Numbered from the stretch's first letter, positions 1-8,378 are shown. The stretch: DNA of 64,000 bases from [Clostridium] citroniae WAL-17108 (GCF_000233455.1 NZ_JH376423.1:363353-427352), one strand, 5' to 3'. Program-made: numbers and translations. The notes: generated by a model from the sequence alone, not told the origin.

Positions 1-1
1 T

Positions 2-985
2 GTCCTGTGGGGGATATGGTCTTACAGCAAAGGGCAGGAGGCTAGTACGCAGAAAAAAACCTCCATGCGCATCGGCGTTCTGCTGTACAGGGGGGATGAC
101 ACATTTATCAGCACCCTGCGTACGGCCCTGGAAAAGCAGGCAAAGGAATACGAACAGGGGACCGGGATCAAGGTGACGCTGGACATTATGGATGCAAAGA
201 GCAGCCAGAATACCCAGAACAGCCAGGTGGAGCGCCTGATCTCCCTGGGCTGCGATGCCCTATGCGTAAATATCGTGGACCGGTCCGCGGCCTCCATTAT
301 CATTGACAAGGCCATGGCGGCCGGAATTCCCGTGGTGTTCTTTAACAGGGAACCGGTGGAGGAGGATATGAACCGCTGGGAGAAACTGTACTATGTGGGG
401 GCGGACGCCAAGGAGTCCGCGGTCCTTCAGGGACAGATCCTGGTTGATGCATACAGGAAGAATCCGGAAACCCTGGATATCAATGGGGACGGCATGGTCA
501 GCTACGTGCTGCTGGAGGGGGAGACCAGCCATCAGGATTCCCTGATCCGCACCGAGTGGTCCATCCAGACTTTAAAGGACGGCGGCGTCCCCCTGGAAAA
601 GATCACAGGCGGGATCGCCAACTGGGAACGCAGCCAGGCATCTGCGCTGATGGACCAGTGGCTGGACGAATATCCGGGTCAGATAGAACTTGTGATCTGC
701 AACAATGACGATATGGCCCTGGGAGCCATTGATGCCATGGAGCGGAAGGGGATTGTGGGAAATTCCATCAAGCTGGTGGGGATCGATGGCACGCCCGTGG
801 GCCAGGAGGCGCTGGAAGAAGGAAAACTCTTCGGCACCGTGGAGTCGGACAAGCAGAAATACGCAAGTGTGATCTTTGATATTGCCTCCAGCCTTGCCAT
901 GGGAAAGGACGTGAAGGACAAGGTGGACCTGGAGGACGGCAAATATTACTGGTGTCCCCAAATTGCATTGACAAAGCAAAGATAG
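2..985 (+). CDS. Membrane-linked galactose/glucose-type binding protein (5' partial)
   Basis: Periplasmic-binding-protein-like sugar binding domain of the MglB (galactose/glucose) type. The frame is open from base 2 with no stop and no ribosome site before the ATG at 65. The upstream residues (VLWGIWSYSKGQEAS...) look like the end of a membrane anchor plus a linker, so the real start lies outside the window. The protein resembles the following MglB along its whole length, including a calcium loop of the form DINGDGMVSY that matches the EF-hand-like site of enteric MglB, and the conserved 'CNNDDMALGA' segment. With no lipobox visible and a likely single anchor, it may serve as a sensor partner of an upstream two-component system instead of feeding the transporter; that is inference. 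Sugar specificity is inferred from family resemblance only. Confidence 0.85.
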   Translation, partial: VLWGIWSYSKGQEASTQKKTSMRIGVLLYRGDDTFISTLRTALEKQAKEYEQGTGIKVTLDIMDAKSSQNTQNSQVERLISLGCDALCVNIVDRSAASIIIDKAMAAGIPVVFFNREPVEEDMNRWEKLYYVGADAKESAVLQGQILVDAYRKNPETLDINGDGMVSYVLLEGETSHQDSLIRTEWSIQTLKDGGVPLEKITGGIANWERSQASALMDQWLDEYPGQIELVICNNDDMALGAIDAMERKGIVGNSIKLVGIDGTPVGQEALEEGKLFGTVESDKQKYASVIFDIASSLAMGKDVKDKVDLEDGKYYWCPQIALTKQR

Positions 986-1155
986 GGGATGTGGATGGGA
1001 ACGTCTTGTGCAATATGGCATAAAAAACATATGCACAAGGCGATTTTGGCAATATATGGAAGATAAAATGCGAAAAAAATGAGAGAAAATATAAAAAAAA
1101 TCGAATCATACGCTAAAAATCAAAGAAATTTTATAATGGTTCTTAGAAAATCATA

Positions 1156-1184
1156 TGGAAAAATGCATAATCCGGACGTATAAT
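1156..1184 (+). promoter_or_regulatory. Candidate sigma-A promoter of mglB
   Basis: A perfect TATAAT at 1179-1184 has a weak -35 (TGGAAA, 4 of 6 matches) at 1156-1161, spacing 17. The 305-bp gap 986-1290 otherwise holds an AT-rich tract and, in the leader, a small imperfect hairpin around 1211-1230; I see no further gene in it. Confidence 0.5.
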
Positions 1185-1290
1185 ATGCTTGTCGTTAAGG
1201 AAAAACCACCAAACCCGCTTGCGGTTTACTCCATTGTGGATATTCCTGATCACGGCAAAATAATACTTTATGTAAGGGAGGATTTATAGC

Positions 1291-2418
1291 ATGAGATTAT
1301 TTAAGAAGGCAACAGCAGTTGCAATGGCATCCATGATGGTTCTGTCCATGGCAGGATGCGGAAGCAAACCGGCAGAGACCACAGCAGCCCCAACAGAGGC
1401 AAAGACCGAGGCAGCAACCGAGGCGGCTTCAGAAGCAGCCAGCGAGGCAGCTACCACAGCGGCAGAGGCGACTGGAGATGCAACAGATGTTGCTGATAAG
1501 AAGGTAGGCATCAGCATTTACAAGTTTGATGACAACTTCATGACACTGTACAGGACCGAACTGGAGAGATATCTCACAGAGGATCTTGGATTCAAGAAAG
1601 AGAACGTAGTTATCCAGGACGGCAAGGGCGATCAGGCAGAGCAGACCAACCAGATCCAGAACTTCATCACACAGAAGTATGATGTTCTGATCCTGAACCT
1701 GGTGCAGGCTTCTTCCGCACCTGAGATCACCGATATGTGTAAAGATGCCGGGATCCCGGTTGTATTCATCAACCGTGAGCCGGATGTAGCTGAGGAAGAG
1801 AGATGGGCAAGCGAAAGCATCAACGCTACCTACGTTGGCTGTGACGCTAGACAGTCCGGTACATACCAGGGCGAGGAAATCCTTGAGACATCCAACAAGG
1901 GCGATATCAACGGGGATGGCAAAGTTTCCTACATCATGATCCAGGGCGATCCTGAGAACGTAGATGCTCAGTACAGAACCGAATTCTCCGTTAAGGCTCT
2001 TACCGATGCCGGCGTGGAAGTAGAAGAACTGTTAAAGCAGCGCGGTGACTGGGATCAGGCTAAGGCTCAGCAGATTGCACAGGATGCTCTGAACCAGTAC
2101 GGCGATAAGATCGAAGTTATCTTCTGCAACAACGATGCTATGGCACTGGGCGCATTACAGGCAATCGAGGCAGCTGGCCGCAAGGTTAACGAGGACATCT
2201 ATCTGGTAGGTGTTGACGCTCTTACAGAGGCTGTTCAGAACGTACTGGAAGATAAGCAGACAGGTACCGTATTTAACGATCACTTCTCACAGGCTCGTAT
2301 GGCGGCTGACAGCGCAGTTCAGTTCCTGAAGGGCGAGAAGGTAGAGCCGGTTAACATGGTAGACTATATCAAGGTTACCAAGGACAATGCTCAGCAGATT
2401 CTGGATCAGTTAAAGTAA
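1291..2418 (+). CDS. mglB: Galactose/glucose ABC transporter substrate-binding lipoprotein
   Basis: Extracytoplasmic receptor that delivers galactose or glucose to MglAC. Residues 1-23 are a lipoprotein signal ending in the lipobox SMAGC, so Cys23 is the predicted lipidated residue. Residues 24-68 form a low-complexity Ala/Thr/Glu linker, then two Rossmann-like lobes follow. The loop DINGDGKVSY at about 205-214 matches the calcium site typical of galactose-binding MglB. The start follows GGGAGG. A terminator-like hairpin separates it from mglA, the usual arrangement for making excess binding protein. The length, 375 residues, is somewhat above enteric MglB because of the linker. Glucose versus galactose preference cannot be read from the sequence. 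Confidence 0.93.
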   Translation: MRLFKKATAVAMASMMVLSMAGCGSKPAETTAAPTEAKTEAATEAASEAASEAATTAAEATGDATDVADKKVGISIYKFDDNFMTLYRTELERYLTEDLGFKKENVVIQDGKGDQAEQTNQIQNFITQKYDVLILNLVQASSAPEITDMCKDAGIPVVFINREPDVAEEERWASESINATYVGCDARQSGTYQGEEILETSNKGDINGDGKVSYIMIQGDPENVDAQYRTEFSVKALTDAGVEVEELLKQRGDWDQAKAQQIAQDALNQYGDKIEVIFCNNDAMALGALQAIEAAGRKVNEDIYLVGVDALTEAVQNVLEDKQTGTVFNDHFSQARMAADSAVQFLKGEKVEPVNMVDYIKVTKDNAQQILDQLK

Positions 2419-2442
2419 TAATTAACATCTAGTGATTGAAAC

Positions 2443-2474
2443 CGGGTGTGTCCACCGACACACCCGATTTTTTG
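2443..2474 (+). terminator. Attenuating hairpin between mglB and mglA
   Basis: Perfect arms CGGGTGTGTC (2443-2452) and GACACACCCG (2457-2466) are followed by ATTTTTT. It probably terminates most transcripts after mglB and lets a fraction read into mglA. Confidence 0.85.
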
Positions 2475-2540
2475 AAGAAGGACGGCTGTGGGGATGCGGC
2501 CATGTATATAAATTAGAATGTATTTGAAAGGAGTAACGGG

Positions 2541-4091
2541 ATGGCAGATCAGTACAGACTGGAAATGGTAGGGGTCAGCAAGACCTTCCCTGGCGTAAAG
2601 GCACTGGATGGTATTAACTTGAAAGTACGTCCCGGAACCGTTCATGCGCTGATGGGTGAGAACGGAGCAGGTAAATCGACTCTTATGAAATGCCTATTCG
2701 GCATTTATAAAATGGATGAGGGGCAGATCTTCATCGATGGGGAGAAAGTGGAGATCACGAACCCGGATGACGCACTTCACAAAGGACTGGCAATGGTGCA
2801 CCAGGAGCTGCAGCCCATACCGGAGCGTTCCATTGCAGAGAATATGTATTTGGGCAGATACCCTATGAAGGGAATTGGCCCCTTTAAGATGGTAGACCAC
2901 AAGGTCATGAACAGCGAGGCCGAGAAGTGGTTAAAAGATGTTAAAATGAGTTTTAATCCCAAGGCAAAATTAGGGACACTTTCAATCGGACAGATGCAGT
3001 CAGTGGAGATAGCCAAGGCAGTGAGCCAGAGCGCAAAGCTTGTGATTCTGGATGAGCCGACCTCATCACTGACTGATAACGAAGTAGAAGCGCTTTTCCG
3101 TATCGTAAGGGATTTAAAGACCAGAGGCGTTTCTATGATATACATCAGCCATAAGATGGCGGAAATCCGTCAGATCGCAGATGATATCACCATCATGCGT
3201 GACGGTACCTATGTGGGTTCCTGGGAGGTAAAGGATATCTCGGATGATGAGATCGTTAAGCAGATGGTTGGACGTGAGCTGACCAATGTGTATCCTCCCA
3301 AGGATGATTACAGGACAGAGGAGACCGTGCTCAAGGTGGACCACCTGTGCAGCATTCATGAGCGTTCCTTCCAGGACTGTTCATTTGAATTGAAGCGCGG
3401 GGAGATCCTTGGCTTTGGCGGACTGGTAGGCGCGCAGAGAACTGAGCTTATGGAAGCAATCTTCGGAATGCGCCACATTGCCAGCGGGCAGATTGAGATC
3501 CTGGGCAAAAAGGCGGCCATCAGGCGGCCTCAGGATGCCATCCACGACTCTGTGGGAATGATCACGGAGGACCGCCGCGGTACCGGGATCATTGGATGCC
3601 TGAGCATTGAGGACAATACAGCCATTGCCTCCTATAATAATTACACTCATCTGGGTAAGATCGATAAGAAAAAAGTGGATGAGGTAGTGAAAGACAGCAT
3701 TGCGAAACTGAGTATCAAGACACCCAGCGGCAAGACACTGATCCAGTCCTTGTCTGGTGGTAACCAGCAGAAGGTTATCATAGCGAGATGGCTTGCCAAC
3801 AACCCTGATATCCTGATTATGGATGAGCCTACCAGAGGAATTGACGTAGGCGCCAAATATGAAATCTACCAAATTATGATCGACCTTGTGAAACAGGGAA
3901 AATCCATTATCATGATTTCATCTGAAATGCCTGAGCTTATAGGTATGTCCAACCGGATCATCGTTATGTGCAACGGTCATATTACCGGGGAACTGGAAGG
4001 CGGGGAAGCGACCCAGGAGAGGATCATGTCCTATGCGACACAGTTTGATCTTCAGGGCAAATCAAAGAACGATTCCAAACAGGAGGTTTAA
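2541..4091 (+). CDS. mglA: Galactose/glucose ABC transporter ATP-binding protein
   Basis: Double ATPase subunit of the sugar importer, 516 residues, the normal length. The first domain has a full Walker A (GENGAGKST, 39-47), signature LSIGQMQSVEIAKA and Walker B VILDEPTSSL. In the second domain the Walker A is degenerate (GLVGAQRTELME) while the signature LSGGNQQKV and Walker B ILIMDEPTRGID are kept, as is known for RbsA/MglA-type proteins. The start follows GAAAGGAG. It sits between mglB and mglC in the standard order and acts at the cytoplasmic face with MglC. Confidence 0.95.
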   Translation: MADQYRLEMVGVSKTFPGVKALDGINLKVRPGTVHALMGENGAGKSTLMKCLFGIYKMDEGQIFIDGEKVEITNPDDALHKGLAMVHQELQPIPERSIAENMYLGRYPMKGIGPFKMVDHKVMNSEAEKWLKDVKMSFNPKAKLGTLSIGQMQSVEIAKAVSQSAKLVILDEPTSSLTDNEVEALFRIVRDLKTRGVSMIYISHKMAEIRQIADDITIMRDGTYVGSWEVKDISDDEIVKQMVGRELTNVYPPKDDYRTEETVLKVDHLCSIHERSFQDCSFELKRGEILGFGGLVGAQRTELMEAIFGMRHIASGQIEILGKKAAIRRPQDAIHDSVGMITEDRRGTGIIGCLSIEDNTAIASYNNYTHLGKIDKKKVDEVVKDSIAKLSIKTPSGKTLIQSLSGGNQQKVIIARWLANNPDILIMDEPTRGIDVGAKYEIYQIMIDLVKQGKSIIMISSEMPELIGMSNRIIVMCNGHITGELEGGEATQERIMSYATQFDLQGKSKNDSKQEV

Positions 4092-4094
4092 GTC

Positions 4095-5093
4095 ATGACA
4101 GCTAAAAAATTCAATATAGTTGATTTCCTTATCAATAACGGTATTATTATGGTTCTGATCATACTTGCCATTGTGACAGGTATTCTTCAGCCCACATTCT
4201 TTTCAACCGGAAACGCAAACAATATTGCCTTGAACGTGGCTCCCCGTTTTATCATTGCCTGCGGTGTATCAGGCTGTCTGATCACAAAGGGTACCGACCT
4301 TTCAGCAGGACGTATGGTAGGCCTTTCCGCATGTATTGCAGGTACTTTGCTGCAGAAGCCGGATTACAGCGGTAAATTCTGGGAGAACCTTCCTGATTTT
4401 GGTATCTGGTGGGTTTTAGTAGTGCTTTTGATCTGTATCGCCGTTTGCGGTATTTTCGGATGCATCAACGGACTGGTGGTTTCCTTCCTTCAGGTTCCCG
4501 CATTCATCGGCACCCTGGGCATGCAGCTGATCGTATACGGCGTCTGCCTTGTATATACGGATGCAACCCCCATCGGCGGATACCGCGCAGCTTACACAGA
4601 GGTTGCCAAGGGCAAACTCTTTGGAATGATACCATACCTGTTCATCATAGCCCTTGTGGTGGGCATTGTGATGTGGTTCATCTACAATAAGACGCCTCAC
4701 GGCAAATATATGTACGCCATCGGCGGCAATGAGCAGGCGGCGGAAGTATCCGGCGTGAACACCAAAAGAACTAAGATCGTCATCTACATTACGGCAGCGG
4801 CCCTTTACGCTCTGGGCGGTTTCCTGGTAGGCGCCAAGTCCGGCGGTTCCTCCGTTAACATGGGCCAGGGCTGGGAGCTGGAAGCCATTGCAGCTTGTAC
4901 CATCGGCGGCGTTTCTGTAAACGGCGGTATCGGACGTGTGTCCGGTGTACTGATCGGCGTGCTTGTATTTGAAATCCTGAAAACCTGTCTCCAGTATCTG
5001 GGCGTTGACACCAACTACCAGTACATAGCACAGGGTATCGTTATCGTGGTTGCTATTGCCCTGGATATCAGGAAATACATTGCCAAGAAGTAA
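4095..5093 (+). CDS. mglC: Galactose/glucose ABC transporter permease
   Basis: Membrane subunit of the BPD_transp_2 family (RbsC/MglC), 332 residues with about eight to ten hydrophobic segments. The conserved stretch 'YAIGGNEQAAEVSGVN' and the C-terminal 'GGIGRVSGVLIGVL' are characteristic of the family. It begins 4 bp after the mglA stop with an AGGAGG site inside the mglA end, so the two are translationally close. Its stop overlaps the start of the next small gene (TAATG). Confidence 0.94.
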   Translation: MTAKKFNIVDFLINNGIIMVLIILAIVTGILQPTFFSTGNANNIALNVAPRFIIACGVSGCLITKGTDLSAGRMVGLSACIAGTLLQKPDYSGKFWENLPDFGIWWVLVVLLICIAVCGIFGCINGLVVSFLQVPAFIGTLGMQLIVYGVCLVYTDATPIGGYRAAYTEVAKGKLFGMIPYLFIIALVVGIVMWFIYNKTPHGKYMYAIGGNEQAAEVSGVNTKRTKIVIYITAAALYALGGFLVGAKSGGSSVNMGQGWELEAIAACTIGGVSVNGGIGRVSGVLIGVLVFEILKTCLQYLGVDTNYQYIAQGIVIVVAIALDIRKYIAKK

Positions 5094-5296
5094 TGACTAT
5101 GGATGAAATGAAAAACCTGGAAGAACTGGCCGAGGAAAACCGGAGGCTCAAGGAAGAAAATGAACGCCTCCAGAATCTCTCGCCCAAAGAGCGCCTGTAC
5201 GAACACATCCATGTGTCCGTAAGGACCATGAACATCATCATTGGCTGCTTGTGCGCCCTGTTTGTTTTAGTGATCATCCTGGGGATGATGAAATAA
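5093..5296 (+). CDS. Small coiled-coil membrane protein coupled to mglC
   Basis: A 67-residue protein of unknown family. Residues 8-30 are a strongly charged heptad-like helix (LEELAEENRRLKEENERL), and residues 45-65 form one hydrophobic transmembrane segment. The ATG overlaps the last base of the mglC stop, so it is co-translated with the permease; an in-frame ATG two codons later could also serve. The context suggests an accessory of the MglABC complex, but no function is established. Confidence 0.7.
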   Translation: MTMDEMKNLEELAEENRRLKEENERLQNLSPKERLYEHIHVSVRTMNIIIGCLCALFVLVIILGMMK

Positions 5297-5335
5297 TGAT
5301 GATGAAATCAAATTGATAAAAGCGGAAAGAACGTG

Positions 5336-5378
5336 CCCTGCGAACCGGTTTGGAATGAGATCAAACCTGTTTGCAGGG
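5336..5378. terminator. Bidirectional hairpin between the mgl operon and the CYTH gene
   Basis: Seventeen-pair stem: 5336-5352 pairs with 5362-5378 with one mismatch and one G-T pair, loop 9 nt. It lies at the convergent junction and includes the stop codon of the minus-strand CYTH gene. There is no strong T-run on either side, so its efficiency is uncertain. Confidence 0.6.
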
Positions 5379-5837
5379 TATGTTTGTATCTCCACAGGCC
5401 AGACGGCTGTTCTGAAACTCACCGGAAAAGGTGACATCTCTTCCGAACCATTCAGGCGCCTTAAAGGCCATGGCCTCCTCCTCTGTGGGGAATTCCACCT
5501 CGGCCAGGACAAGACCCTGGTATGAGCCCTCAAACACATCCATTTCAATGGTCAGATGGCCGGCGCCTTCCACGGGAATGAGATAGCGCTTTTTGGTAAG
5601 TATGATGCCATCGGCTTTTGCCAGCAGATGGCGGTAGGCCTGCTCGTTCAGGGGCAGGTTGTATTCCTCCCTGGATAAAAGCCCTTTACCCTTGTACGTG
5701 AGGTAATAGCTGTCGTCCTCCCGGCGGACGCGCACCACCGGACCGGTGCACAGATAAGCCTGCTCAATGGCATGGCAGGGAAATGATTCATAGTTTTCAG
5801 GGATCTGCTTTACCAGATATTTCCGTTCGATTTCCAT
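5361..5837 (-). CDS. CYTH domain protein (triphosphate tunnel enzyme family)
   Basis: A 158-residue protein with the ExExK signature at its N terminus (MEIERKYLV, residues 2-6) and alternating charged strands (VRVRREDD, YLTYKGKG, LTIEMDVFEG, LAEVEFP) that form the eight-stranded tunnel of CYTH proteins. Members hydrolyse inorganic triphosphate or thiamine triphosphate, or act as class IV adenylyl cyclases; the exact substrate is unknown here. I chose the start at 5837 because AGGAGG lies just upstream; an in-frame ATG at 5870 has no such site. Single gene, convergent with mgl. Confidence 0.88.
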   Translation of the reverse strand: MEIERKYLVKQIPENYESFPCHAIEQAYLCTGPVVRVRREDDSYYLTYKGKGLLSREEYNLPLNEQAYRHLLAKADGIILTKKRYLIPVEGAGHLTIEMDVFEGSYQGLVLAEVEFPTEEEAMAFKAPEWFGRDVTFSGEFQNSRLACGDTNIPCKQV

Positions 5838-5990
5838 AAATACCCTCCTGATATTGTATACATAATGCAATTAGTGGATTTTACTAAGGAATTATATTTT
5901 TTCCATTTTACTATCATATCATTTATCAATTTTCAGGAAAAGGCTAAAATGATAAAATAATATGCATAGTGGTAAGAAAGGGAGATAATC

Positions 5991-6545
5991 ATGGCAAAGG
6001 TTTATGCATTTCTTGCAGAAGGACTGGAAGAGGTTGAATGTCTTGCGGTAGTGGACGTGCTTCGCCGTTCTGAAGTGGATGTAACAATGGTTTCCATTAC
6101 AGGAGCAATGGAAGTTACAGGTTCCCATGGGATCCGGTTTATGGCGGATGCGCTGTTTGAGGAAGTGAATCCCAATGTGGCGGACGTGCTGTTCCTGCCC
6201 GGGGGCATGCCCGGGACCAACAACCTGAAGGCCCATGAAGGCCTGAGAGAAGCGATCGAACGGGCCAACAAGCAGGGCAGAAGAGTGGCGGCGATCTGTG
6301 CAGCTCCCAGCGTCCTGGGGTCCATGGGGCTTTTAAAGGGCAGGACGGCAACCTGTTATCCCGGATTTGAAGAACAGCTCACCGGGGTATCCTACACAAG
6401 CCAGGGCGTTGTGACAGACGGCAACATCACCACGTCCAGAGGGCTTGGATATGCCCTGGATCTTGGCCTTGAACTGATCCGCTTGCTTCAGGGACCGCAG
6501 CAGGCGCAGAAAATAGCTGCATCCATCCAGCACAGCCGGGGATAG
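5991..6545 (+). CDS. DJ-1/PfpI family protein (YajL/ThiJ type)
   Basis: Cytoplasmic glutamine-amidotransferase-like protein of 184 residues, normal length. The nucleophile-elbow cysteine is Cys103 in AAICAAPSVLG, and the conserved acidic pocket residue lies in EGLEEVE near residues 11-16. Family members are reported as chaperones, glyoxalase/deglycase-like or protease-like enzymes; the activity is disputed and cannot be assigned here. The start follows AAAGGGAG. Monocistronic, ended by a strong terminator. Confidence 0.88.
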   Translation: MAKVYAFLAEGLEEVECLAVVDVLRRSEVDVTMVSITGAMEVTGSHGIRFMADALFEEVNPNVADVLFLPGGMPGTNNLKAHEGLREAIERANKQGRRVAAICAAPSVLGSMGLLKGRTATCYPGFEEQLTGVSYTSQGVVTDGNITTSRGLGYALDLGLELIRLLQGPQQAQKIAASIQHSRG

Positions 6546-6557
6546 GGTGCGCACCAG

Positions 6558-6617
6558 AAAACTCCACTTCTTGCATTGCCCCGGTGTGGGGCCGGGGACA
6601 GAAGGGGAGTTTTTTTA
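6558..6617 (+). terminator. Intrinsic terminator of the DJ-1 gene
   Basis: Outer arms 6558-6570 (AAAACTCCACTTC) and 6601-6613 pair, with an inner stem CCCCGG (6579-6584)/CCGGGG (6592-6597), followed by a run of seven T. Confidence 0.85.
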
Positions 6618-6619
6618 TG

Positions 6620-6788
6620 ATATTTTCGTAACCGTACAGGACGGCGGGAAAATGGGTGCAAGAGCGGGAGTTAAGCTTGCTTATACGTCCGTTTTTGTAC
6701 CCATTTTCACATCGGATGGACATCCGATTCTTCTTGACCGGCTTTTCCGGTCAAGAAGACGAGCCGTCCAGAACTGTTACATATTTTC
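6620..6788. mobile_element. MITE-like inverted-repeat element with 8-bp target duplication
   Basis: The element spans 6628-6780 (153 bp). Its ends are imperfect inverted repeats, GTAACCGTACAGGACGGC (6628-6645) and GCCGTCCAGAACTGTTAC (6763-6780), 15 of 18 matching. It is abutted on both sides by the same 8 bp, ATATTTTC (6620-6627 and 6781-6788), a typical target-site duplication. Inside are three more hairpins: 6648-6668/6688-6708 (the inner half held by G-U pairs if read as plus-strand RNA), 6711-6718/6721-6728, and 6729-6741/6747-6759 (13 perfect pairs). No ORF. Ends beginning GTAA with 8-bp duplications are known for the IS66 family, so derivation from such an element is possible. It sits between a terminator and the tig promoter. 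Confidence 0.75.
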
Positions 6789-6842
6789 AATGATTTTCAA
6801 TGATATTGTAAAAAAATGCTGGTGTTTTTATTTTGAGCATGC

Positions 6843-6848
6843 TATAAT
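6843..6848 (+). promoter_or_regulatory. Candidate -10 box of tig
   Basis: Perfect TATAAT preceded by GC, 72 bp before the trigger factor ATG. No convincing -35 box at 16-18 bp spacing. Confidence 0.4.
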
Positions 6849-6919
6849 GGTACATTGAAGTGTAGCGCCCTCAGGGATCATGGGCGAATCACATATATTT
6901 TAAGGAGGAACCCGTAAAA

Positions 6920-8206
6920 ATGAGTGTACAAGTAGAAAAATTGGAAAAGAACATGGCCAAACTGACTATAGAGGTAGATACAGCGCAGTTTGAGGATGCA
7001 ATGAAAAAAGCCTTCAATAAGAACAAGAATAAGTTCAATATTCCAGGCTTCCGCAAGGGCAAAGCACCAAGAGCCATGATTGAAAAGATGTATGGTGAGG
7101 GCATTTTTTATGAGGATGCTGCTGACGAAGCCATCAATGCAACCTGCATGCAGGCCATGAACGAGAGCGAACTGGAGATCGTATCCAGACCAGAGGTCTC
7201 CGTTGAGCAGATCGGCAAGGACAAGCCATTCATCTATACCGCAATTGTAGCCATCAGACCAGAGGTGACCCTGGGTGAGTACAAGGGCATTGAAGTGGAG
7301 AAGGCAGAAGCAGCAGTTGCAGCCGAGGATGTGGATGCAGAGCTTAAGAGAGTACAGGAGCAGAATGCAAGACAGATCACCGTGGAGGACAGACCGGTTG
7401 CTGACGGTGACCAGACTGTCATTGATTTCGAGGGATTTGTGGACGGCAAGTCATTTGACGGGGGCAAGGCAGAGGATTATGCTCTGACCATTGGTTCCCA
7501 CTCATTCATCGATACCTTTGAGGAGCAGCTGATTGGCAAGAACATCGGAGAAGAGTGCGAAGTAAATGTAACCTTCCCGGAGGAGTATCATGCAGCTGAA
7601 CTGGCCGGCAAGCCGGCTACCTTTAAGGTGACCGTAAAGGAGATCAAGGTAAAGGAACTGCCTGAACTGGATGACGAGTTTGCAGGTGAAGTTTCCGAGT
7701 TTGATACCCTGGATGAATACAAAAAGGATATTGAGGCAAAGATTCTTGAGAGGAAGCAGAAAGAAGCTGCCACTGAGAATGAGAACAGGGTGATTGAAAA
7801 GGTTGTTGCCAATGCAACCATGGAGATCCCGGATAAGATGGTTGAAGGTCAGATCGACAACATGGTTCAGGATACCGCCCGCCGTATGCAGAGTCAGGGC
7901 CTGTCCATGGAGATGTATATGAAGTATACAGGCATGACCATGGAATCCATGAGGGAGCAGATGCAGCCTCAGGCACTGAAGAGGATCCAGACCAGACTGG
8001 TTCTGGAAGAGGTTGCTAAGGCAGAGAACATCCAGGTTTCAGATGAAAGACTGGATGAGGAGATCGCCAAGATGGCAGCATCTTACCAGATGGAAGCTGA
8101 CAAGTTAAAGGAATACATGTCAGATCATGATAAAGACCAGATGAAGGAAGATCTTGCTGTTCAGGAAGCAGTGGATTTCCTGGTAGCTGAAGCAAAACTG
8201 GTATAA
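6920..8206 (+). CDS. tig: Trigger factor
   Basis: Ribosome-associated chaperone with peptidyl-prolyl isomerase activity, 428 residues, family-typical. The N-terminal ribosome-binding domain contains the signature 'NIPGFRKGKAPRAMIE' (about residues 40-55, GFRxxKxP motif). The FKBP-type domain follows at about 150-240 (DGDQTVIDFEGFVDG; 'FPEEYHAAELAGKPATFKV'), then a helical C-terminal domain. The start follows AAGGAGG. It heads the tig-clpP-clpX-lon cluster conserved in Firmicutes. Confidence 0.97.
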   Translation: MSVQVEKLEKNMAKLTIEVDTAQFEDAMKKAFNKNKNKFNIPGFRKGKAPRAMIEKMYGEGIFYEDAADEAINATCMQAMNESELEIVSRPEVSVEQIGKDKPFIYTAIVAIRPEVTLGEYKGIEVEKAEAAVAAEDVDAELKRVQEQNARQITVEDRPVADGDQTVIDFEGFVDGKSFDGGKAEDYALTIGSHSFIDTFEEQLIGKNIGEECEVNVTFPEEYHAAELAGKPATFKVTVKEIKVKELPELDDEFAGEVSEFDTLDEYKKDIEAKILERKQKEAATENENRVIEKVVANATMEIPDKMVEGQIDNMVQDTARRMQSQGLSMEMYMKYTGMTMESMREQMQPQALKRIQTRLVLEEVAKAENIQVSDERLDEEIAKMAASYQMEADKLKEYMSDHDKDQMKEDLAVQEAVDFLVAEAKLV

Positions 8207-8212
8207 TTCACA

Positions 8213-8282
8213 CTGGAAAGTCCACGATAAAAAGAATCGTGGAAAGACTGGAAAGTCCACGATAAAAAGAATCGTGGAAAGA
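8213..8282. repeat. Two exact tandem 35-bp hairpin repeats downstream of tig
   Basis: The copies 8213-8247 and 8248-8282 are identical. Each carries the inverted repeat TCCACGAT/ATCGTGGA with a 7-nt A-rich loop. They begin 6 bp after the tig stop. Two successive stems could act as a transcript 3' stabiliser or weak terminator; neither is followed by a T-run. Confidence 0.85.
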
Positions 8283-8289
8283 TATGAAA

Positions 8290-8332
8290 CGGGGGGTTTA
8301 CGGCATGCTTTTTTTGTGCTGTAAATCTCCCG
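8290..8332 (+). terminator. Imperfect hairpin before clpP
   Basis: GGGGGGTTTACGGCA (8291-8305) pairs imperfectly with TGCTGTAAATCTCCC (8317-8331) around a T-rich loop. The T-run is in the loop, so it is not a canonical terminator. A TATAAT at 8347-8352 just downstream may be the clpP -10 box. Confidence 0.35.
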
Positions 8333-8378
8333 GGTTTCTGTAAGCATATAATAGTTCTAAGGACAGGAGGATGTTAAT

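Noticed and set aside
1381..1494. Ala/Thr/Glu-rich stretch of mglB considered as a DNA repeat
   Set aside because: It is the normal flexible linker after a lipoprotein signal in Gram-positive binding proteins; the DNA repeat follows from the amino acid bias.
6547..6858. 103-codon frame after the DJ-1 gene
   Set aside because: It runs through a terminator and the inverted-repeat element; codons are dictated by hairpins.
8213..8282. CRISPR array reading of the 35-bp repeats
   Set aside because: Only two head-to-tail copies without spacers.
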